Of a stretch of DNA of 64,000 nucleotides, positions 1 to 12,673 are shown piece after piece. Source of the DNA: Humulus lupulus. Its lineage: Eukaryota > Streptophyta > Magnoliopsida > Rosales > Cannabaceae. Position 1 is the stretch's first letter. The number at the start of each line of letters is the position of its first letter. Under the pieces are notes generated by a model. That model was not told where the DNA came from. It did no database searches and saw only the letters and a program-made list of their open reading frames with translations. Location: NCBI RefSeq assembly GCF_963169125.1, contig NC_084793.1, positions 39,148,578-39,212,577 of the forward strand, read 5' to 3'. The position numbers and the translations under genes are program-made.

Positions 1-934
1 ATTTGTCTAAGGATGTTCTTAAGTCTAATTCCTCTTTTACTTCAGGCATTCCTCCTCTTTTTGGTGAATTATTTGGCCTAGACCTAGGATCAAAATAATT
101 CCATTGTTGTGAATTGACAGATAAATCTTCAAGGGCGTCCCACGCCTCTTGTCCTTAAAATTTTAAAATTTTTCCAGTATGCATAGATTGAATCATTTGA
201 CGATTAGAGGGGGTCAAACCATCATAAAAATATTTTACAAGTCTCCATTTTTCAAAACCATGATGAGGACATTTTAATAATAAATCTTTAAATATTTCCC
301 AACATTCATAAAACTCTTCATTATCTTTTTGAAAAAACTCGGAGATTTCTCTCCTTAGACTATCAGTTTTAGACCTAGGAAAAAATTTCAGCAAGAATTT
401 ATTGTAAAGTTGATCCCATGTAGTTATAGACCTCGTGGGAAGGGAATTTAACCAAGCTTTTGATTTTTCTTTTAATGAAAAAGGGAACAATCTTAGTTTG
501 ACTGACTCATCAGAAAATTTTTGAAATTTAAATGTTGAGCAAATTTCTAAAAAATCTTTGACATGCATGTTAGGATCCTATCTATCTTACCCATAAAAAG
601 ATGGCAACAATTGAATGATTGATGGTTTAAGCTCAAAATGGGTAGTAACAGTGGTAGGAAGAACGATACATGAATGAGCATTAGATGAAATAGGTGCAAA
701 ATATTCAAGCAAAGTTTTTTCAGGCACAACATTTGCATCAACAGGAATAGCAATTGGTTCCATGATGCTCAAATTTTTACTAACACTTTCAATTTCAAAC
801 AAAGATAAATGTCTTTTTACTAATCGATTTTTAGAGTTATGTTCCCAATGATGCATACAATTTTCACAAAGCAACAGAGATAATCTCAAACAAACAATTT
901 TCTGATGTGGAAGATCAGTTAAAACCACAACCAC
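1..934 (-). pseudogene. Athila-like gag (partial, broken)
   Basis: Retrotransposon capsid (gag) of a Ty3/gypsy element read leftward; it continues past the left edge of the window. The core (568 to about 155) has the plant gag signature: the LRLFPFSL and AWLNSLP blocks, then WDQLYNKFLLKFFP and KCPHHGFEKW. The N-terminal part (934 to 587) is in the same frame and is separated from the core by two in-frame stops (TAA, TAG) at about 577-590. A further TAA lies near 153, after which the frame continues to position 1 with recognisable gag sequence (EAWDALEDL). No frameshift was seen. It belongs to the element whose primer site and LTR lie at 1733-3692. The Athila-like label rests on the gag type and the tRNA-Asp primer site; a related Ty3 lineage cannot be excluded. 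Confidence 0.85.
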
Positions 935-1732
935 TGAACATACTTAGGATTTTTAAAGATTTCACAACAATATAATTCTTATGGTTTACTTGTCCCCAGG
1001 CCTATTTGATTCCACTTACTCGCACACTACTAACAACTCCTCGAGGTTAATTAGTAGAGGCGGATTGAGAATTTTGTTCAAATTTCCTTTAAGCAAAATT
1101 TGCTTATGGTGAAAGGATAAGATTTAGGTTTCTCTTTTTTTTTTCAAGTATTTTTTTCACAATTACAGAATAATATGATAAAAGGTAAAGAAAAATAAGG
1201 AAAAATTAAATAAGACTAAAATTTAGGCAAGAGTAGGGAGGCATAGCATACCATCAACCATAACAAAAATAAGGTAAAAAATGGGAGGCACAAGTGCCAT
1301 CAACTAAAACATAAGATAAAAGACTAGGAGGCAAAATTGCCATCAGCTAGTAACTTGCAATAAATAAATAAAAATAACAACAAGATAAATAAAGAAAATT
1401 ACAACAAAGGTTAGGAGGCAAACGTTCCGTCAACTAACAAAGAAATATAAGGAATAAAACTATAACAAAATTAGGAGGCACAAGTGCCATCAACTATAAA
1501 AATTAAAAAGATAGATAGAAGGCACAAGTGCCGTCAACTAAAAAAAACAATAAATATAGAAATATAAGTAAGTGTTTTTTTTATGGGTGGTAGAAACGTC
1601 CCAAATTTTCTTTTTATCTTTTTTTTTTTAGTTTTTATAGTTTTAAATATATATTTTTTAAAATGCAAAAATTTAAATAACTAGTAGAAGAATTCACTAA
1701 CCTTGAGAAAAGTTCGTTTCTTTTCTTGCAAC
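935..1732 (-). repeat. Leader of Athila-like element with spaced GGCACAAGTGCC repeats
   Basis: Non-coding, A-rich leader between primer site and gag. From about 1225 to 1540 a block of the form 'aGGAGGCACAAGTGCCATCAACTA' recurs about six times at irregular 45-70 bp spacing, near 1227, 1286, 1328, 1410, 1472 and 1518. The best copies contain the self-complementary core GGCACAAGTGCC; others have diverged (GGCAAAATTGCC, GGCAAACGTTCC). A T-rich tract lies at 1570-1640. No coding function seen. Confidence 0.7.
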
Positions 1733-1750
1733 TCCCCGGCAACGGCGCCA
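1733..1750 (-). other. Primer binding site, tRNA-Asp type
   Basis: On the minus strand this reads TGGCGCCGTTGCCGGGGA, the complement of the 3' end of plant tRNA-Asp including CCA (recalled from family knowledge). It sits 6 bp inside the LTR end at 1757, as expected for the minus-strand primer site of a leftward element. Confidence 0.85.
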
Positions 1751-1756
1751 AAAACT

Positions 1757-3692
1757 TGATGGACCCAAAACGGATATGTTTTAAAAATTTATACTCGCAA
1801 GTGCACGAATCGTATATGGAATATAGTGTTCATGTAAGCACGAGATCGAACCCAAAGGAGTTGGCTAAAATAAAAAAGAAAACTATTTTAAATCAAAATC
1901 AATAAATTCTAACCTAGCTCCAAAGATTGATGAGGTTTAATGTCGTGAATATAAAATAAAGCTATTTAAGAGAATGAAAATAACTCAATAAGGATTATAA
2001 AATAAGTGGTAAAAGGAAAGATTATTAAGATACTAGAATCCACAAAATGTAAGTTTAATAATATTTATTAGTATATTGATTCTCAAGTTTTAGTGATAGT
2101 TAGAATAAATCAAACTATCATTTTCCAAATAGATTTATAATTTTAAGCACAAATTACTTCTAAAAAGATAGAATTTTTCTTCACTTTTCAAAAATTATTA
2201 TTTCAAAGTATTTAATGTGAATCAACCTAATGAAACAAAAAAAATCAAATAACATTATTTATAAGGCAAAACATAATATTTTTGTTCTAAGCATGGATGT
2301 GTACAATTTAATGACACATCTTACACAAAGAATATTATGTTTTTGCAAAATGAAGAACAAAGTACATATTATCTAACAATCCAAAATATGAGATATTAAA
2401 GATGAAAGACATATATGAAGAAGAAAAATTCATAAACTTTGTTGCATTACAAGGGAAATCAACATACAACAGAAATATTATCTAGTTACAAGTTGCTTCA
2501 TCACGATCTTAATAATCTTATGAAAAAGATTAGAAGCACATAACTAGAATAGAAATTACAAAATAAAAAAAAATACATACTTGAAAATGCTCTTGAAAAA
2601 CCCCAAAATGGAAGAGAGAATGGTAGAGAGAAAATGGGAGAAAAGAATATGGTAACCAAAAATTAAGCACCCTAAAATGGTCTTGAAATTCCATATTTAT
2701 AGTCAAAATGATATTATTAAAATAATCAACTTAAATTAATTAAATTGATTAGATTAATTAAATAAAATAAATATGGTATGTAGATGTAAATTATAGGGTG
2801 TAATGATGATGTTGTGGTGAAAATGTGTAGAAAAATGGGTAAAAAGTTGGCATTTTGGACATAGGGGACAAAAGGTACAAATGAGCTATTTATGGGCTCA
2901 AGAAAAATGACTAAGGTGGCTATTGGTGGCTGGGACAGGCAGGGCCGAATGAAGGCCTGGGGGCGGGCTGGCTTGATTGGGTCGTGGCTGGTCTGGTGTG
3001 GCTCGTTGGATTACTGGCTGGTGAAGCAAACGGGCCATTGGTGGGAAGGCAGGAGTCTCGGCAGGGCCTGGCTGAAGAGGAATTGGGCCAGGCGTGGATC
3101 TGGCTGAGCTGCTAATGACTCACGTTGAAGACAAAATCTGGATGCATGAGGTTCTTCGATTGAGAGAGGGCGTGTGGGCCTGGAAGACCCAATCCGTGGC
3201 TGGACAGGAGTAGCTTCGGTTGGAGGAAGGTGGGCCGGATCTGGGCAGGCCTCCTTGGGCCTAAGAAAAATGCCATTTTCTTTTGTTATTTTCTTTTTAA
3301 AACTACACCTTTCTCTCTTCAAGCATAACAAAAAAAATGCAAAGTTCATCCTACAAAATAAGTAAACATTAAATTATAATAAAATATTTTCAATTATAAA
3401 ATAAACCATATTAAATCCAAGAAAATATTAATTAAAATTTAAGTTACTTTGGCAATTAAGTTCAATAAAATTACATTTTTAACTTTTAATCTAAAATAGT
3501 AATTTCAAATAATTAAACTACAACATATTATAATAACATAACTATAAAAACATACAAAAGTATATACAATCATGATAAGACTAATAAATTCAAAATTACT
3601 TAAAAACTTAATAAATTAATTAAAAACTCAAGAACTAAGCAACAATTAGCATATAAAATATGGTAAAATAACTCTATTTTGTAGAGTTATCA
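1757..3692 (-). mobile_element. 5' LTR of leftward Athila-like element
   Basis: About 1,936 bp. On the minus strand it begins TGATAACTCTAC at 3692 and ends CCATCA at 1757, giving TG..CA ends. The start carries the inverted repeat ATAACTCTA/TAGAGTTAT. The same family occurs as a solo LTR at 38695-40708, with matching opening sequence over at least 150 bp. A GC-rich stretch at 2890-3270 contrasts with the AT-rich rest and creates chance open frames on both strands. The outer flank is ATAAT (3693-3697); its partner lies outside the window. Confidence 0.85.
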
Positions 3693-3825
3693 ATAATGTA
3701 AGTATTTTTATCATTATCTCTGTATGAATTCAATTTTAGAAACATATTCTAGGTTATCTTATATTAATATGTTTAATATATGATTTACATGAAAATAAAC
3801 AAGATCCTAATAAGTTTTCCCAACA
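3693..3825 (+). mobile_element. 3' end of a copia-B-type LTR
   Basis: About 130 bp ending TTTTCCCAACA. It is closely similar to the reverse complement of 53656-53790, the same end of the copia-B solo LTR. It abuts Tekay coding sequence at 3826, so a copia element had inserted into the Tekay element; the rest of it was displaced or removed by the Athila-like element at its left. The outer flank TAGAG (3826-3830) has no visible partner. Confidence 0.7.
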
Positions 3826-5287
3826 TAGAGTTGCTGGTAGGCCGGTTGGCTAATATCACACTACAGTCTACGCTATTAGAAATAATAAAGGAAAGTCAGT
3901 TGGGTGATCCACAATTGACAAAGATTATAGAGGATGTCCTAGCCAGAGTGTCTAGGGATTATACAGTGTCAAATATAGGTTTGTTGAGATACAAGGGTCA
4001 GATCTGTGTTCCGATGGACACTGTTATCAGACGGGAGATTTTGGATGAATCTCATACTGCTCCTTACTCTTTGCATCCAAGCACCACGAAGATGTATTAA
4101 GAGGTGGGATCGATGTATTGGTGGCCTGGGATGAAGATAGATGTGACACAATATGTGGCTAAGTGCTTGACATGTCAGCAAGTTAGGGATGAGTATCAGA
4201 GACCAGTAGAGCTATTACAACCTCTGGAAATCCTAGAGTGGAAATGGGAGGACATGACGATGGATTTCGTGGTGGGGTTACTCAGGACTGTGGGTCAACA
4301 TGATTCGGTGTGGGTTATTGTGGATCGATACACCAAGTCAGCTCGCTTCTTACCACTGAGGACAACTTATACAGTTGACCAGTACGCAGATCTCTATGTG
4401 AGAAAGATTGTGCATCTTCATGGGGCACCGAGGTCGATCATGTCAGATCGGGACCCCACATTTACTTGTTTGGGGGAAGTTTGTAGAGGGCCATGGGTAC
4501 ACAGTTGAAGTTCAGTACTGCTTATCATCCTCAGACAGATGGACAATCTGAGTGGACGATCCAGATATTAAAGGATATGCTGCAAGCATGTGTGCTATAC
4601 TTTGGTGGGTCCTGGAGTAAGCATCTGCCTTTGATAGAATTTTTCTACAATAAGAACTATCAGTCAACCATTGGGGTGGCTCCTTCTGAGATGTTGTATG
4701 GTAGGAAATGCAGGTCTCCTGTTCATTGGGATGAGACAGGAGAAATGAGATACTTGGTTCTTGAGGCAGTTCAAAGGACCAATGAGGCTATTCAGAGCTC
4801 GGATGCTTGCTTTTCAAAGCAGGCAGAAAAGTTACACTGATCCTAAATGTTGGAACCTGGAGTTCCAAGTGGGAGACTATGTCTTCCTTAGAGTCTCACC
4901 ATGGAAAAGGGTGAGGAGATTTGGGAAGAAGGGCAAGATGAGCCTATATTTGTAGGACCATTTGAGATCCTGGAAAAGATTGGTCAAGTGGCCTATAGGT
5001 TGGCCTTACCACCCGCACTGTCGGTCGTACGCAATGTATTTCATATTTCGACTCTTCGGAAATTTGTGTCAGATGTAACTCATGTATTAAGTTACGAGGA
5101 TCTGGAGCTTGAGGCTGATCTATTCTTTGAGGAGCAGCTAGTCAAGATACTAGATAGAAAGGACAAGGTCCTGAGAAATAAAACTATACCTTTGGTTAAG
5201 GTATTATGGAGGAACAGCAAGGTCGAGGAAGCGACCTGGGAGCTGGAGTTAGATATGCAGAGTCAATATCCCGAGCAGTTCAGGTAA
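3826..5287 (+). pseudogene. Tekay/Del-like integrase and chromodomain (3' part of pol)
   Basis: 3' end of a chromovirus polyprotein. In order: the integrase HHCC zinc region (DESHTAPYSLHP, then MYWWPGM and CLTCQQV), the DDE core (MTMDFV, IMSDRDPTF, and the Glu in TDGQSE), the GPFEILEKIG block, and a C-terminal chromodomain-like segment (VKVLWRN, then EATWELE, ending YPEQFR). Breaks: TAA near 4098, frameshifts near 4465 and 4790, and another change near 4935. Everything upstream (gag, protease, reverse transcriptase, RNase H) is missing from the window, cut by the copia LTR at 3825. The chromodomain places it among chromoviruses, which commonly target heterochromatin; Tekay is my best lineage call. 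Confidence 0.88.
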
Positions 5288-5310
5288 AATTTTGAGGACG
5301 AAATTTCTGT

Positions 5311-5324
5311 AAGGAGGGGATAGT
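5311..5324 (+). other. Polypurine tract of Tekay element
   Basis: AAGGAGGGGA followed by TAGT immediately precedes the LTR start TGTAAC at 5325. It would prime plus-strand DNA synthesis. Confidence 0.75.
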
Positions 5325-5954
5325 TGTAACTTCCCAAATTCCCTAATATGTCTTAGTTCCTGGATTAGGGGGCCAAGAGGGAAATAATTAGTTTAATGTG
5401 TTATTATGTGATTATAAGCATGATTATGTGCGTTGTATTATTATATGGTTGTATTTGCATGCATGCTGGGCTGTTTCTTATAAGAAGGCCATTTTCGTAA
5501 TTTTCTCTTGATGGCATCTTTGTATATTTATGTGCATGTATGTGACATATGGGCGAGACCACATTATTATGTGGATGTATTTAAGTTACTCGGTATGAGG
5601 CGATCCTAGGAGGCAAGTTAGCAGTTTAGTCATAACTGGGTCAAATACCGGGCTCGGGATGAGCCTAGGGATAATTGGGTATTTAGTACATTACCGGGAT
5701 TGAGAGGGCAATGAAAAATTATTTGGTAATTATTTGAGGATATTGGGAGTAACAGGAATTGAGAGACGTTAATTATGATTAACGGGGTAGGTGACATATG
5801 ACAAAACTGCCCTTGAGGGGCTTTGAGAGAGAAGGTTAGCCCTAGGGGCATTTTAGTCATTTAAGGTAAACATCTGGTGACTTTGTCACCTTTTTCTTTT
5901 GGTTGAAGAAGCAAAAACAGAACAGGGCTCTCTCGTCTCTCTTCTCTCCTTCGA

Positions 5955-5959
<5 letters not shown>

Positions 5960-5996
<37 letters not shown>
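5960..5996 (+). repeat. (CT)n microsatellite
   Basis: Nearly pure CT dinucleotide run of about 37 bp within the Tekay 3' LTR. Confidence 0.95.
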
Positions 5997-5997
<1 letters not shown>

Positions 5998-7863
5998 TTG
6001 GTTTTGAGGCTAAGATTAAGGATTCAACCATGAGGATTTAAGGCTTGGGGTTTAAGATTGAATTGCTGCAACTAGGAGGCGTTGATCCATAGCTAAGGTG
6101 AGGTTTACAAATTCTGTTTTTGGCTTGTTTTCTTTATAGTTTTGGTTGTTCTTAAGCTTGAAAACTTAGTTATGGAATTAGGTTTTTGTAGTGTTTTGAG
6201 TTTGTTAAAGTTTGGGCTTTATTGCTGGTTTGGTGATAATGTTGTACTGGGTTTTACTTTTGATTTTGGGATTGGTTGGAAGTGTTTTTGGTTGAGTTTG
6301 GACTAAAGGAAAAATAGGGGTGCTGGGTTCGCAGGGTCATATCGCGGCTGTGTTCTTGGGCGCCGCGACCTATGTGAACCCCAGGGCCTAGGAGGGGTTC
6401 TGTCCTGATGGCATGCTGGGACCCTCAATGGCAAGTTGTGGCTCACCCCTGGGACAGGGGGGCTTTCTATCTAGGAGGCGCGTCGCAAGCCTTGGGTGCA
6501 AGTCGCGACCCGCTTGGTCCTTTTAAGCCAACATAGGTTTTAATGACGGGATTTCAAACCTTGAGGCTCGGGATCGAATTTGCTACCGGTTTGGTAGAAT
6601 TCGAGGTCCCGAAGGCTAGGACTTGGTCCGGAAGCCTTTAATTGCTCATTATTGATGAGATTTTATATTTGAATATGACTAGGTTACCGCTAAGGGCTCA
6701 AGATCAGGATCGTGCTTGAGGGTCGTTCTTAATTTATTTTACGCTCGAACTTGAGGAAAGAAAATTGCACCCATTTACATGATTGGGCATTGGCCCTTGT
6801 AAATGCACATGATTATTGATGAAACATGTTGAGTGCTCTATATATGGATATGTTGTTGTATAATGAATGCTTGTTTGTATTGCTTACTTGAGGAAAGCAT
6901 TGACTTATTAGTCAAGGACGACAATAGCGCTAAGCTCTAGTCGTAAAGCATTGACTTATGAGTCAAGAGCGGCAATAGCGCGTTGAGTGCTGGTCGATAT
7001 GATTAGATCTAATCAAGAGAGTGTTACACGCTCAAATGACTCAATGGTTGTAGAAAACTAAAGCGCTTGACTAGTTCTATGGCTAGTTACTTAGAGCTAG
7101 GGCAAAAGGCCCAGGGTGGCTTTATGGTCACATGGCTAGGGCAAAGGACCCCGGGTTGACTCTATGGTTATCTATTCAGGGCAAGGACCTCGGGTTGACT
7201 CTATGATCATCTATTCTATGGTTATCTGATTAGGGCTGCGAGCCCCATAATTATTGCATAATCATTTATTTGTACTTGTATGCATGCATGAGTAGGTTAT
7301 TATTGCTAGGTATGCTAGATATACATCTGAATCTGTATATATTGTTCATGCACTTATATTAAGTTCTCTTGCTGGGCCTTGGCTCATGGGTGCTGTGTTG
7401 TAAAGAACGCCCTAGACTAATACTTACAAAACATTCGTACAACATAGCTTATAAAAGAATACCGTCCATTACTAAAGTCTCAGGGGACTTATTTAAAATC
7501 ATGCAAGTTGGCGCCATAAGTTTAAAATAAAACATAGGTTTTTATGCAAAGTTTCAAGAAAAACCAAATAATTTAAATAACAGAGTCCCACTGATAATTT
7601 TAGGAAAAAGTCTCTTAAAAACAAAACATAATAAAAATGGCGTTCTACGTTGATCGTTTTATCGTCCATAGGATTGCCCCACGCCATACACCCCATGATG
7701 AAGAACTCCTCACGTCACCACGCGTGCCATAGAGAAATCCTATTTGCTACCTGGAAGGAAAGTAAGGGGGTGAGCTAAAAGCCCAGTAAGGAAGTACAAG
7801 CAAATAAGCAAGTAAGAAAAACAACAAACAACCAAACACTAACGTTCATCTAAAACATCATGG

Positions 7864-8277
7864 TCTATCATAACATAATCGTAACATTTCATCATATCAT
7901 AACATAAATGTGACATATCAACATATTATAACATAAATGTGACATATCATCATATCATAACATAAGAGTGACATATCAACATATCATAACATAAATGTGA
8001 CATATCATCATATCATAACATAAAAGTGACATATCAACATATTATAACATAAATGTGACATATCATCATATCATAACATAAGAGTGACATATCAACATAT
8101 CATAACATAAATGTGACATATCATCATATCATAACATAAGAGTGACATATCAACATATCATAACATAAATGTGACATATCATCATATCATAACATAAGAG
8201 TGACATATCAACATATCATAACATAAATGTGACATATCATCATATCATAACATAAGAGTGACATATCATCATATCAC
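7864..8277 (+). repeat. 29-bp tandem array with alternating variants
   Basis: About 14 copies of CATATCATAACATAAATGTG plus ACATATCAT. Most neighbours alternate between an 'AAATGTG...ATCAT' form and an 'AGAGTG...ATCAA' form, giving a 58-bp higher-order unit. The first copy (7864-7892) is the most diverged. It lies inside the solo LTR at 7399-11406. There are no spacers, so it is not a CRISPR array. Confidence 0.9.
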
Positions 8278-10625
8278 AAACATACAGCATACATGATGAG
8301 CATGGAACGCTAGTTGTCCATGTCACCCTATGAGGTAAACAGGAGATCACTGGTCCTTGAATAACCTCGGCGCGTCCGCCCTAGGAGTCACGTCTCAATG
8401 TCCTTAGTAACTCGTACGATGTATCTGACATTGAAATCTGTTTGATGTATCTAACATCACATTCTGTTTGATGTATCTAACATCCATACACATATCACAT
8501 TCAACAGATTATCACATTAAGGCATTCATAATTTCATAACAGTTCATTCATAAAACAGTCTTACCATTCATAGCATAAAATCATAAAAATCTATCTAACT
8601 TCCTTACCTCAGGTCCAAGCTAAGAATTTCACAATCTTTTCAACGAGCCTATATCATAATCAAAATAACGTTTCTTAGGTTCATAAAATTACTATTTTGC
8701 CCTTCCATACAACTCATGTGTGCATGGGCCATGCACTCATGATAACAGTTACACTAAAACATGCAATTATTGCCAAAAGAATAATGCTTGTTCTACCCAT
8801 TTTGCTAACATGATTGCTTTATAAAAATTACATATTTGAATAATAATCATGATTTTGGACGTAAAAGTTGATTTGCATGTAACATGCATACGTGGGAACG
8901 TTGCGTAATAAAGACATTTTCAAAAACGATAATTCTACATTTCTTGCTTTTATTGCTTGAAAATCAATAGCCATATTACATGCTTTATTTTTCTTAAAAT
9001 TTCTAAGTTGATTAAATTTCTCAAAACTTTATTTTATTTTAGCTCAAAATAGAATATGTGACATTTTCATTAAATAATTATTAATTTACCAAGAATTAAC
9101 CAACAAGCTTGGGTTTAATTAAAATACCTATTTTAACATGTTTCTTTAGAAAAATATATTTTATTATTGTGTTACGAAAATGATGTGAAAAATATATTTT
9201 AAGTGTGGAAAAATTATATTTTGATTTAATTTATTTAAGACTTAGTTTTTAAGTAGTAAAAACCCATATGTGACAATTTAATAACAATTGTTAACTTTTT
9301 AAAACAAACTTTCAGCCACTATTTATTTTATTCAAAAATCACAAATAAATAGAGTCTAAATATTTTTCTCAATCAAAATAAAGAAAGTCAGTATTTATCA
9401 AAATATGCATTCATACCATTAAAATATCAATTTTCAATATTACCATAACTTAGGAAAAATAATTTATTCCAAAAATTAATCAAATCCATTTTTTAGTGAA
9501 ACTTTCTTCACATTTCATTACAAAATTCCAGCAACCATTTTTTATCATTAAAATCACCATATTCAATTTTATAAACTCATTTTTTCTCAAAATTCAATAA
9601 AAATTCTGTAGGAAATTAATTGGGTAAAATATCATAACATGAAACTTAAAATCCTCTTTTAATTTCATAAAAATTTACACATACATTAAGAACATTGTTT
9701 ATGCATGCAATCTCATCTTTTTATCAACTTTTACCCAATTATTTTGAAAAAAAACAGCAAGCTTAATTCTTTGTAAAACTCAACTTTTGTCTCAAAAAAT
9801 TACATAAAATCATCCATGCCTAAGATCTCATTATGCTCTTATAATATGCATGATTCCACTAACATAATCACATGAATCCTTTTAAAATCATTTGTTGCAA
9901 TTCCATGAAAGCCAACAAAACCTTTTTAATAAAATAGCATATAGTAAATTTATACCATATTCACATGTGCCTTATTTTAACCTAGCATATTTCTATCATT
10001 ATTTTCATGCATCTCACAATTTAATCATTCAAAACAAAACATACATCTAACAACATTTCATGATAAAAAATATCAAGATTACCACTTGTTCTCTTACCCA
10101 TATATCAAAGGTCCTAAAACATGGATCAAATATTTTGTAAATCACACAACAAATCAAGAACACCCTTGGGTGTACCTAGGCCGAAATCACCTTACATGTG
10201 CTCATAGATTATTACAATTTTTCATGCATAGAAAAATCAACATCACAACCCTTAAACACAAATCATACTCTCACAAAATCCAAATCCTATACATCATTCC
10301 TACCCAAAAATCAACCATTAACACCATTAGCAAAACCTCAAATACAACCACCAAAAACAATATAAGGCTAAGGAAAAGACCATTACCTCTCTTGATTGTA
10401 GAATCAAGAACACAAAAGATCAATACCACAAACTCCACACCCTTGTTCAAGCCTAGGGTTTTATGGGAAAACCACCATGAGGAGAAAGAAGAATCCAAAC
10501 ACACACAAAACATAACACAAATCAATATCATATTATCAAATAAAGAGATTAAACAAAGAGAAAATAAGAAGACATACTCTAGGGGGGTTCCTCTTCACTT
10601 TCTTCTTCCTTCTTCCTTTCTTTCT

Positions 10626-10654
10626 TTCTTCCTCTCTCTCTCTCTCTCTCTACA

Positions 10655-10690
<36 letters not shown>
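10626..10690 (+). repeat. CT-rich microsatellite
   Basis: Two runs of (CT)n separated by TACACGC, within the 4-kb solo LTR. Confidence 0.9.
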
Positions 10691-11800
10691 GGTCACGGCA
10701 GCCACACACACACACAAGAGCAATGGCTCTTCTCTCCTTTCTTAGTCCCTTTATCACAAATCCTCTCATAAAGTCTCCCAAACAAAATTAAGGTAAGTTT
10801 CCATTTCTCTTTTATTTTCCTTGATTTTTTTCTTTATTTCAAAAAGATACAAGGAATAAAACATGATCAAGCCTATCCCCAAATGATTATAGTCTTCAAT
10901 TTTTGATCCTTTTTACCATTTTAATGATATATTGCATTCCCACTAGGTCACACGCCCACTCCTCCTTTCCCTTTTCTTTTATTTTTTATTTTAAAAATAA
11001 ATAACTCCATTAAATCTAAAATAAGGAAACCTAAAATGTGTAGAAAAATCTACACATGTGCACCATGCTACCATGCACTAGCACACACTAAATTACTAGG
11101 GTGCATTACTATCTATCATGCACCTTAGTGCATTCCACCATAGCTCACATAAATACCTCATTTGTCACACTTAAATAAAATGTAACACTAATAGTAAGAT
11201 AACATGTTACATATTTTAATCACTTATTAAATTAATTAACCAAAACATTTCTAACAATTAAATAAAATAACAAACCATCAAATAAAACAAATAAACAATT
11301 AAATATAATAACAACACTTAAATAAAACAATTCATCACACTTAACATTTAAATCAAATAAAGCACAAAATTTAAATAATCTAAAAAAAAAAATTTGGTGC
11401 ACTACATGTGTGGTGTAGGCAAAGGAAAAGAAAAGCTTACCCAGTCGTGAGTTGGAGAGCTTAGGTGGCGACGTGTACATATGCGGCCACTTGACCACCA
11501 CGGCCAAGGTTTCTCAGAGGAACTAGAGTTAAATCCTACTTTTTTCGCTTAGGTCAGCGGGTTATAACTTTTGAATTGTAATGACATTTTGGAACTGTAA
11601 ACAACTTTGTAAACGTTATTATTTGATCCCATGTATAGTTTAATGTTTTTAATGAAACATCCATTCCTTTTAACCGAAATTTTTAACTTTGGACCAGTAA
11701 TCACACTTAGATGCACATTTATGGCCTAATGACTTGTTTAGCGAGTTAAGCACTATTTAAAATACACAGTGTAACAGTCTTGGCTAACCATGGCGTTACA

Positions 11801-12673
11801 CCCACATATAGACGAGGGTGGGCAACTACCCTGGGTGAAAAAAATATATAAATATTTAAAATATATATGTATTTTAATTAATAAATGTATATATTTTTAA
11901 TTAAAGCTAATATTTAACAATTAAGACTTTGGCATAATAGTGAAGTTCATTTATATAAATCTTAATGACAATGGTTCAAATCCAGGAAGAGCATTTTCTA
12001 TTAATTTTCAAAAAATACATACAAGACTCCTACAAGGGTTTGAATCCCAGCAAGATTTGTTGTTAATTTATTAGCTTTAAATAAAATATATTTCTACATC
12101 TGAACATTTCCGAATAAAAAAATATAATATATAGCTTTTTTTATATTTATATTGTTTTAGAAGTGGAGATTTTAGTTTTTTTTCCTTCTAAATATGTGTA
12201 ATTGCATTCACAAAAATGCACAAATAAATGAGTTAAAAATTAATTTTTTTGTTAAGATTTCATTGTATTGGGTATATTTTTACTATTTAGTATCGATTTA
12301 AATGATTTGATATTCAATATTTATATATAGTCGTATTTGACAAAGTTTGTCTCAATTTCTTAATAATTTCCTTTTGCTTATTATATTATTTCAAAAAAAA
12401 TTCGCATCCGCTAAAGTTGAATCTTGGGTCCGCTACTGTTCACATTACACCATACATCACCTTCTCTATTTATCTTCTACACCATTTAAATATTTTTTTT
12501 TATTCACTAAAATACTAGGAAAAAATAGAGAAAAAAAGAACAACATATAATTAAAATGGAAAGAGAAAGAAAAAAAATAAAATATTTATAGCTCAATGAA
12601 TATTTCCCTCTAAATGTGCACTAATACTATTCATTAAGGTAAAAATATATAAAATAGCTAAAGTTTAGCTCAC
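11801..12673. other. AT-rich spacer, no gene seen
   Basis: Between the Tekay LTR end and the Athila-like element. No coding, RNA or transposon-end signal that I can support. Two B-box-like strings (GGTTCAAATCC near 11974, GGTTTGAATCC near 12039) were considered and not called. Confidence 0.6.

Larger units (their letters stand above)
7399..11406 (-). mobile_element. Solo LTR (Tekay-type, about 4.0 kb)
   Basis: Ends TGTAAAGAACG at 7399 and GTGCACTACA at 11406, flanked by TGTGT at both sides (7394-7398 and 11407-11411). This is a perfect 5-bp target duplication inside the Tekay 3' LTR. No internal coding region is present, so it is a solo LTR left by recombination. Orientation is minus: the reverse complement of about 7770-7800 resembles the GCTGGGCTTCGGCTCAC landmark of the plus-strand Tekay LTRs. 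It contains the 29-bp array (7864-8277), a CT-rich tract (10626-10690) and long AT-rich stretches. The 201-codon open frame at 10086-10691 ends in a CT-encoded Leu/Ser repeat and is not a gene. Confidence 0.85.
5325..11800 (+). mobile_element. 3' LTR of Tekay-like element, split by a nested LTR
   Basis: Starts TGTAACTTCCC and ends GGCGTTACA. Removing the 4,008-bp insert at 7399-11406 and its 5-bp duplication leaves about 2,463 bp, close to the 2,442 bp of the related solo LTR at 32898-35339. Shared landmarks with that solo LTR are GCTGGGCCTTGGCTCA near 7371, just before the insertion, and a GCGAGTTAAGCAC-type stretch near 11740. A (CT)n tract lies at 5960-5996. The region around 6340-6510 has GC-rich repeats of GTCGCGAC/CGCCGCGACC type, unlike the AT-rich surroundings. 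Confidence 0.85.

Noticed and set aside
2892..3365. Overlapping open frames on both strands in a GC-rich patch
   Set aside because: They lie inside an Athila-type LTR; the related solo LTR has different frames at the same place, and composition explains their length.
7864..8277. Possible CRISPR-like array
   Set aside because: Units are contiguous with no spacers, in plant nuclear DNA; it is a tandem repeat.
10086..10691. 201-codon open frame
   Set aside because: Asn/Thr/Lys-rich from AT-rich DNA and ending in a CT-microsatellite-encoded Leu/Ser run, inside a solo LTR.
11970..12055. Two GGTTCAAATCC-like strings suggesting tRNA genes or a SINE
   Set aside because: No acceptor or D-arm pairing and no A box at the right distance.
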